Shown here piece after piece: positions 31,658-35,517 of a stretch of 35,517 bases of DNA; the first letter of the stretch is position 1; each line of letters opens with the position of its first letter. The stretch is taken from NCBI GenBank assembly GCA_002497025.1, contig DAMG01000019.1, forward strand, positions 1 through 35,517, in the 5' to 3' direction. This stretch comes from Euryarchaeota archaeon UBA126. GTDB lineage: Archaea > Thermoplasmatota > Poseidoniia > Poseidoniales > Thalassarchaeaceae. The notes under the pieces were generated by a model. The model was not told the DNA's origin, ran no database searches, and saw nothing but the letters and a program-made list of their open reading frames with translations. The translations under genes and the position numbers were made by a program.

Positions 31658-33673
31658 TCAAATAGAGTCATCGAGTCTCTCGCTTAGATAGCTTAGTATC
31701 TCTTGATCAACCAAATTTGGAATTGTAACGACTAATTTTGGGTCTAATTTACCTGCTTCTTCAACAGTATCAATTGCACCAATATTACGTGCCCAAGATC
31801 TACGTGCAAGCCCATTCATTACATCCCAGGAAATCATAGAATGGATACTATTTTCGGATTCTACACTACCATCTATGTACATACCGAATCCTCCATTAAT
31901 CACCTCACCCCATCCAACTCCTCCACCATTATGGATACTGGTCCAAGTTGCTCCCCTGAATGAGTCTCCTACGAAGTTATGAATGGCCATATCTGCAGTA
32001 AACATTGACCCGTCTCTGATGTTTGCTGTTTCTCTGTAAGGGCTATCAGTACCACCTACATCGTGATGATCTCTACCAAGGACGATTGGGGCACTGATTT
32101 TACCCTCCTTTATTGCCCGATTGAATGCTAGTGCTATTTGCAATCGACCTTGTTCGTCTGCATACAAAATTCTAGCTTTACTACCCACAACCAAGTCATG
32201 ATTTTCTGCTTCCTCAATCCAACGAATATTGTCTTGGTATTGTGTGGAAATTTCGGGCTTACATCCCTCCGCTAAATGTGATAGTATTTCGGTTGCGATC
32301 TTATCTGAAATTCTCAGGTCTTCATCCGTTCCGGAGGTACAAACCCAACGGAATGGACCGAATCCATAGTCAAAACACATCGGGCCCATAATATTCTCAA
32401 CATACGATGGATATCGAAATGAGCCATCGGATTCTACGACATCTGCACCAGCCCTACTAGATTCTAGTAGAAACGCATTTCCGTAATCCCAGAATATTGT
32501 ACCACGGTCTGTTAATTGATTTACATATTCAACGTGTTTTCTGAGTGTCTTTTGCACCTCATTTTTGAATCCGTCAGGATCATTGATAATCATTTGTCTA
32601 CCATTCTCAAAAGACATTCCAACAGGCATATACCCTCCTAACCACGGGTTGTGTAGACTTGTTTGATCGCTGGCTAAATCGGGTGTGATATTCTGTTCGA
32701 CAAGATATTCCAATAGGTCCACTATGTTACCGAGATAACCTATGGATATCGCTTCTTTTTTCTCCACTGCTTGTTTGGATCGTGAAATCACTTTCTCTAA
32801 GTCATCATATAATTCTGTTAACCACCCCTGCTGATGCCTCTTATTGGCGGCTATGGGGTCAATTTCGGCTATGATACAAACCGCTCCTGCGATGACTGCC
32901 GCTTTAGCCTGTGCTCCAGACATACCCCCTAATCCAGATGTAACGTACAATACGCCTCCAAGGTCCGATTGATCCTGTAAGTCAAGAAATTTTCTAGCCG
33001 CATTGAGTATTGTGATCGCAGTGCCGTGAACTATTCCTTGAGGGCCAATATACATGTAAGATCCAGCAGTCATTTGACCGTATTGGGAAACTCCGAGGGC
33101 ATTCATACGTTCATAATCTGTCTGAGTGGAATAGTTAGGAATTACCATACCATTAGTTACTATTGCAGTAGGTGAATCCTTTGATGATGGGAAAAGGCCC
33201 ATTGGATGGCCAGAATACATAACTAGGGTTTGATCCTCTTGCATATTGGTTAGATATTGCATAGTTAGCAAGTATTGGGCCCAATTTTGAAACACTGATC
33301 CATTAGTGCCGTATGTAACTAATTCATGTGGAAATTGAGCTACCTGTGGGTCGAGATTATTTTGAATCATTAACATCATAGACGCTGCTTCTGGCGTCTT
33401 TGCTTCATATTCAGAAATCGGCCTTGCATACATTTCGTAATCAGGTCGAAATCTATACATGTAGATGTGACCATATTCCTCCAATTCCAAAAGAAATTCT
33501 TGGGCTAACTCTTTATGCCAATCTTTTGGAAAATATCTCAATGCGTTCGAAATAGCCAGAATTTTCTCCTCTTCACTCAATACTTGAGGGCGAATAGGTG
33601 CGTGGGAGACAGTTTCATCCAAGGGTTTCTTGTTTGGCAATATATTTGGTATTCCTTGCCCGAAATTTACCAT
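31658..33673 (-). CDS. hutU: urocanate hydratase, long form
   Basis: A 671-residue NAD-dependent urocanase that hydrates urocanate to imidazolone-5-propionate. Signature segments are YSGHPMGLFPS, GSYMYIGPQGIVHGT, TSGLGGMSGAQAKAAVIAG (NAD site), DQTSLHNPWLGGYMP and NGGGVGWGEVINGGFGMYIDGS. Bacterial HutU is usually near 555 residues; this length and the RPDYEMYARPISEY N-terminal region are like the long form found in animals and some bacteria. The ATG lies four bases after the cyclodeaminase stop with a GGTG ribosome site overlapping it. Confidence 0.95.
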   Translation of the reverse strand: MVNFGQGIPNILPNKKPLDETVSHAPIRPQVLSEEEKILAISNALRYFPKDWHKELAQEFLLELEEYGHIYMYRFRPDYEMYARPISEYEAKTPEAASMMLMIQNNLDPQVAQFPHELVTYGTNGSVFQNWAQYLLTMQYLTNMQEDQTLVMYSGHPMGLFPSSKDSPTAIVTNGMVIPNYSTQTDYERMNALGVSQYGQMTAGSYMYIGPQGIVHGTAITILNAARKFLDLQDQSDLGGVLYVTSGLGGMSGAQAKAAVIAGAVCIIAEIDPIAANKRHQQGWLTELYDDLEKVISRSKQAVEKKEAISIGYLGNIVDLLEYLVEQNITPDLASDQTSLHNPWLGGYMPVGMSFENGRQMIINDPDGFKNEVQKTLRKHVEYVNQLTDRGTIFWDYGNAFLLESSRAGADVVESDGSFRYPSYVENIMGPMCFDYGFGPFRWVCTSGTDEDLRISDKIATEILSHLAEGCKPEISTQYQDNIRWIEEAENHDLVVGSKARILYADEQGRLQIALAFNRAIKEGKISAPIVLGRDHHDVGGTDSPYRETANIRDGSMFTADMAIHNFVGDSFRGATWTSIHNGGGVGWGEVINGGFGMYIDGSVESENSIHSMISWDVMNGLARRSWARNIGAIDTVEEAGKLDPKLVVTIPNLVDQEILSYLSERLDDSI

Positions 33674-33677
33674 ATAT

Positions 33678-34295
33678 TCACCAACCTAGTCTATTTGTGT
33701 ATAATTGGGTAATCTCACTCATTACTTGATTACATTCCGTGAGTAGATTTTGTGAGGCTGTTTGCAGAGAATCTATGTCGTCTCCTGAGAGGTAGTCTAT
33801 GTTAATTCGAACATTAAATTCCGCCATTTTACAAGCTGATATCCCTAACTCCGCTGCTGAGGCTAAATCTGTTAGTGCGTTTGCGTTACATTCCTTAGCC
33901 AAATCCGCTAATGTGTGCATAAATTTAAGGCTAAATTTCATTGTTTCTAATGGTGCTTCGGCAGCTTCTATTGTAGCCTTCCTAATTGCGATTGATCTGA
34001 TATTGGAACCCTCTTCATCCTTAGGTAATCTATACGCCTCCATAACACCTTCAAAGGCGCTTGAATCATTGTTTGCTAATGTTATGCAGCTGGAAATATT
34101 TTTTTCAGATTGGCTGATTATATTATTTGCTACAGTATGCCCCTCAATCCATTTATCGCTGTTTACCGTAAGTCGAGAAACCATAACTGAAAGGGAATAG
34201 CCATGAGCCAATGTCAATGCCGCAACAGAACCTCCACCAGGTGTAGGCTTTGAGGATGATATAGAATTCAATATCTGCAAATATCCTTCATTCAT
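33678..34295 (-). CDS. fchA: formiminotetrahydrofolate cyclodeaminase / methenyl-THF cyclohydrolase-like
   Basis: A 205-residue helical protein of the FTCD_C family. The Gly-rich KPTPGGGSVAALTLAHGYSLSVMVSRLT near 16-44 is the folate-site signature. It would release ammonia from 5-formimino-tetrahydrofolate to give methenyl-THF, the step after the formiminotransferase whose gene overlaps it by eight bases. In mammals the two domains are one protein; here they are separate. Some bacterial relatives act as methenyl-THF cyclohydrolases, so the exact reaction is inferred from context. Confidence 0.9.
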   Translation of the reverse strand: MNEGYLQILNSISSSKPTPGGGSVAALTLAHGYSLSVMVSRLTVNSDKWIEGHTVANNIISQSEKNISSCITLANNDSSAFEGVMEAYRLPKDEEGSNIRSIAIRKATIEAAEAPLETMKFSLKFMHTLADLAKECNANALTDLASAAELGISACKMAEFNVRINIDYLSGDDIDSLQTASQNLLTECNQVMSEITQLYTNRLGW

Positions 34296-35367
34296 TTTTT
34301 TCCCTCTCTATAGCCCATTCGATAATATTCTCATGCGGGTCAAATGACTCTAATCTATCTAACATCAAACCCTCAATTGCATTTTCAACAAGGGAATCAA
34401 CATCTTGTATGTTTGTATCTGAATAGTGATTACCGGCATCCATTATTGCTTGTAATGGTACCAATCCGACTAATTCTCCCGCTACTGCCTCTAAACCTAA
34501 TTTTTCCGACTCGAGCTTAATCGCCTCCGTTACATCATGTAATCCCGTCACAGAATAATCTAACAAATTCATAGAAACTTGGGCAATCTCTTCATTGTAC
34601 ATCCAACCAGCAGCTTGCAATTTTTCAAAGATTCCTGGTATCCTTTGAACAATCCCGTTTTTGTCTCTTACAGTCTCACCTTTGTCGTCTTTCACAACAA
34701 TCCCACTAGTACGTATCTTGGACGCTATTGTATTTGCTTTGGATTTATCCGCGGTGTTTAGATTCACATTGTATGCTATAAGGAAATTTCTTGCACCAGT
34801 GGCAGTAGCGCCCATTGTCGGTTGAAACTTAGCTGGTCCAAAATCGGGCTTCCAATCTGGAGATTGTATTTTCTCCTGTAATCCTTCATATTCTCCTTTA
34901 CGAATATCTGGTAAACGAACCCTTGAGGGATATCGCGCTGAATTAGCATATAGAAAAACAGGTAAAGAATGTTCATCAGATACTAATTTAGCATACCTAT
35001 TGGATAAATTAATGCATTCTTCCATCGTTACTCCTTTGATGGGGATAAAAGGGACGACATCAACTGCACCCATCCTTGCATGTTCCCCTGAATGAAGGCG
35101 CATATCGATTAGTTCCAATGCTATCGAAGTACACTCTGTAACTGTCTGTAGGACTGATTCCGGCTCACCCACCATTGTCACCACAGTGCGATTGAAATCT
35201 CCCCCCATATCGATATCTAACAGACTAACAGATTTGTTATCTAATATGGGCTGAATAATTGAATCGATAATGGCCTTGTCTTTGCCTTCGCTAAAATTAG
35301 GTACACACTCAACAAGGCGCTGTTCCATCGGCTTCATGGTAAAATTACCATTCATGAGCCTTGTCAT
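34288..35367 (-). CDS. ftcD: glutamate formimidoyltransferase
   Basis: A ~359-residue enzyme homologous to the N-terminal half of mammalian FTCD; it moves the formimino group from formiminoglutamate to tetrahydrofolate, releasing glutamate. Diagnostic segments are LVECVPNFSEGKD, HSGEHARMGAVDVVPFIP, NSARYPSRVRLPDIRKGEYEGL, FGPAKFQPTMGATATGARNFLIAYNVNL and SMNLLDYSVTGLHDVTE. The catalytic His is in GEHARMG. The ATG overlaps the stop of the upstream PAN gene as TAATG; internal ATGs ten and thirteen codons on (MKPMEQRLVE) also fit the family's usual start. The enzyme requires folate, so the organism uses THF for this one-carbon unit. Confidence 0.95.
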   Translation of the reverse strand: MTRLMNGNFTMKPMEQRLVECVPNFSEGKDKAIIDSIIQPILDNKSVSLLDIDMGGDFNRTVVTMVGEPESVLQTVTECTSIALELIDMRLHSGEHARMGAVDVVPFIPIKGVTMEECINLSNRYAKLVSDEHSLPVFLYANSARYPSRVRLPDIRKGEYEGLQEKIQSPDWKPDFGPAKFQPTMGATATGARNFLIAYNVNLNTADKSKANTIASKIRTSGIVVKDDKGETVRDKNGIVQRIPGIFEKLQAAGWMYNEEIAQVSMNLLDYSVTGLHDVTEAIKLESEKLGLEAVAGELVGLVPLQAIMDAGNHYSDTNIQDVDSLVENAIEGLMLDRLESFDPHENIIEWAIEREKNE

Positions 35368-35517
35368 TAACCATACAGGCCTTCATGATTATTTCTCAGA
35401 GGATCTTTTCTATTGTCTTCGATAGTACTTAGAGCCAGTGAAAAGTCGGATTCAGAGACTGATTCTTCACCCTCAGATATTGCTTTCATTCCTGCTTCCA
35501 TGACCAATGCCTTCAAT
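35367..35517 (-). CDS. pan: proteasome-activating nucleotidase (PAN), C-terminal fragment
   Basis: The last 49 residues of a gene that enters from the right edge. LKALVMEAGMKAISEGEESVSESDF matches the end of the small helical lid domain of AAA+ proteasomal ATPases (PAN-type xEAGMxAI, then the acidic DF helix). The protein ends in Leu-Tyr-Gly, an HbYX motif of the kind that docks PAN into the 20S proteasome and opens its gate. The TAA stop overlaps the ftcD ATG. Cdc48-type ATPases are the alternative, but the lid motif and tail favour PAN. Confidence 0.75.
   Translation of the reverse strand, partial: LKALVMEAGMKAISEGEESVSESDFSLALSTIEDNRKDPLRNNHEGLYG

Noticed and set aside
33799..34200. 133-codon plus-strand frame in the cyclodeaminase gene
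   Set aside because: Antisense of a conserved FTCD_C protein; the hydrophobic look comes from complementing its Ala/Leu-rich helices.
1..35517. CRISPR array, insertion sequence, toxin-antitoxin pair or prophage
   Set aside because: No regularly spaced repeats, transposase, toxin or phage structural genes were seen. The RHH protein could suggest an antitoxin, but it is followed directly by folE, not by a toxin.

Overview
ORGANISM. The window looks like chromosomal DNA of a marine, heterotrophic archaeon of the Thermoplasmatota, most plausibly Marine Group II (Poseidoniales). Archaeal markers are eS19, eL39, eL31, eS17, Kae1, a proteasomal ATPase C-terminus ending in an HbYX motif, and a tRNA with G15 and an encoded CCA. 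They are mixed with bacterial- or eukaryote-like metabolism: folate-dependent histidine degradation, GTP cyclohydrolase IA, YgfZ and a steroid-5-alpha-reductase-like enzyme. The genome is about 40% GC by eye and very densely coded, with stop/start overlaps and GAGGTGA-type ribosome sites. The taxonomic call is inference; the archaeal call is solid. LAYOUT. 1-4485 (minus): an MMPL/RND exporter, an EVE-domain protein and a DUF1028 protein in a tight operon. 4591-7092 (plus): valyl-tRNA synthetase. 7089-9876 (minus): a steroid-5-alpha-reductase-like membrane enzyme overlapping a 3-beta-HSD-like dehydrogenase, then a short phosphoglycerate dehydrogenase. 9989-12406: an unknown membrane protein converging on a YgfZ/A-type Fe-S carrier pair. 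12468-15616 (plus): FdhD and a YdeP-like molybdopterin oxidoreductase. 15607-17957 (minus): a TPR protein and a membrane-anchored protein. 18097-20615 (plus): eS19-eL39-eL31-eS17-TrmJ-like methyltransferase, then a zinc-ribbon membrane protein. 20649-23548 (minus): a preQ0 (7-deazaguanine) operon, RHH regulator-folE-queE-queC::msrB-queD. 23604-25608 (minus): methylmalonyl-CoA mutase catalytic subunit and epimerase. 25660-27472 (minus): a disordered basic protein and Kae1. 27523-29365 (plus): hutI, a small DUF5679-like zinc protein and tRNA-Val(GAC). 29387-35517 (minus): PAN C-terminus, ftcD, cyclodeaminase, hutU, hutH, alaX. HOW IT FITS TOGETHER. Histidine is taken through urocanate, imidazolonepropionate and formiminoglutamate to glutamate plus a folate-bound one-carbon unit; all five genes are present and are joined by stop/start overlap to a proteasomal unfoldase gene. 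Methylmalonyl-CoA mutase and epimerase handle propionyl-CoA from amino acids and odd-chain fatty acids. YgfZ and the A-type carrier serve Fe-S enzymes such as QueE and the molybdoenzyme. The preQ0 operon probably feeds archaeosine at G15 of tRNA. MOST NOTABLE. (1) A QueC fused in frame to MsrB, in which the four cysteines of the QueC zinc site are replaced by Ser, Ser, Ser and Asp. It lies next to a QueD with two altered zinc ligands, and the operon begins with a 57-residue RHH regulator with a perfect two-armed inverted repeat over its presumed TATA box. (2) Evidence for an AUU start codon in that operon. (3) A ValRS with HIGA instead of HIGH and an insertion after KMSKS. (4) A steroid-5-alpha-reductase-like/3-beta-HSD-like gene pair. 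I saw no CRISPR array, insertion sequence or prophage.
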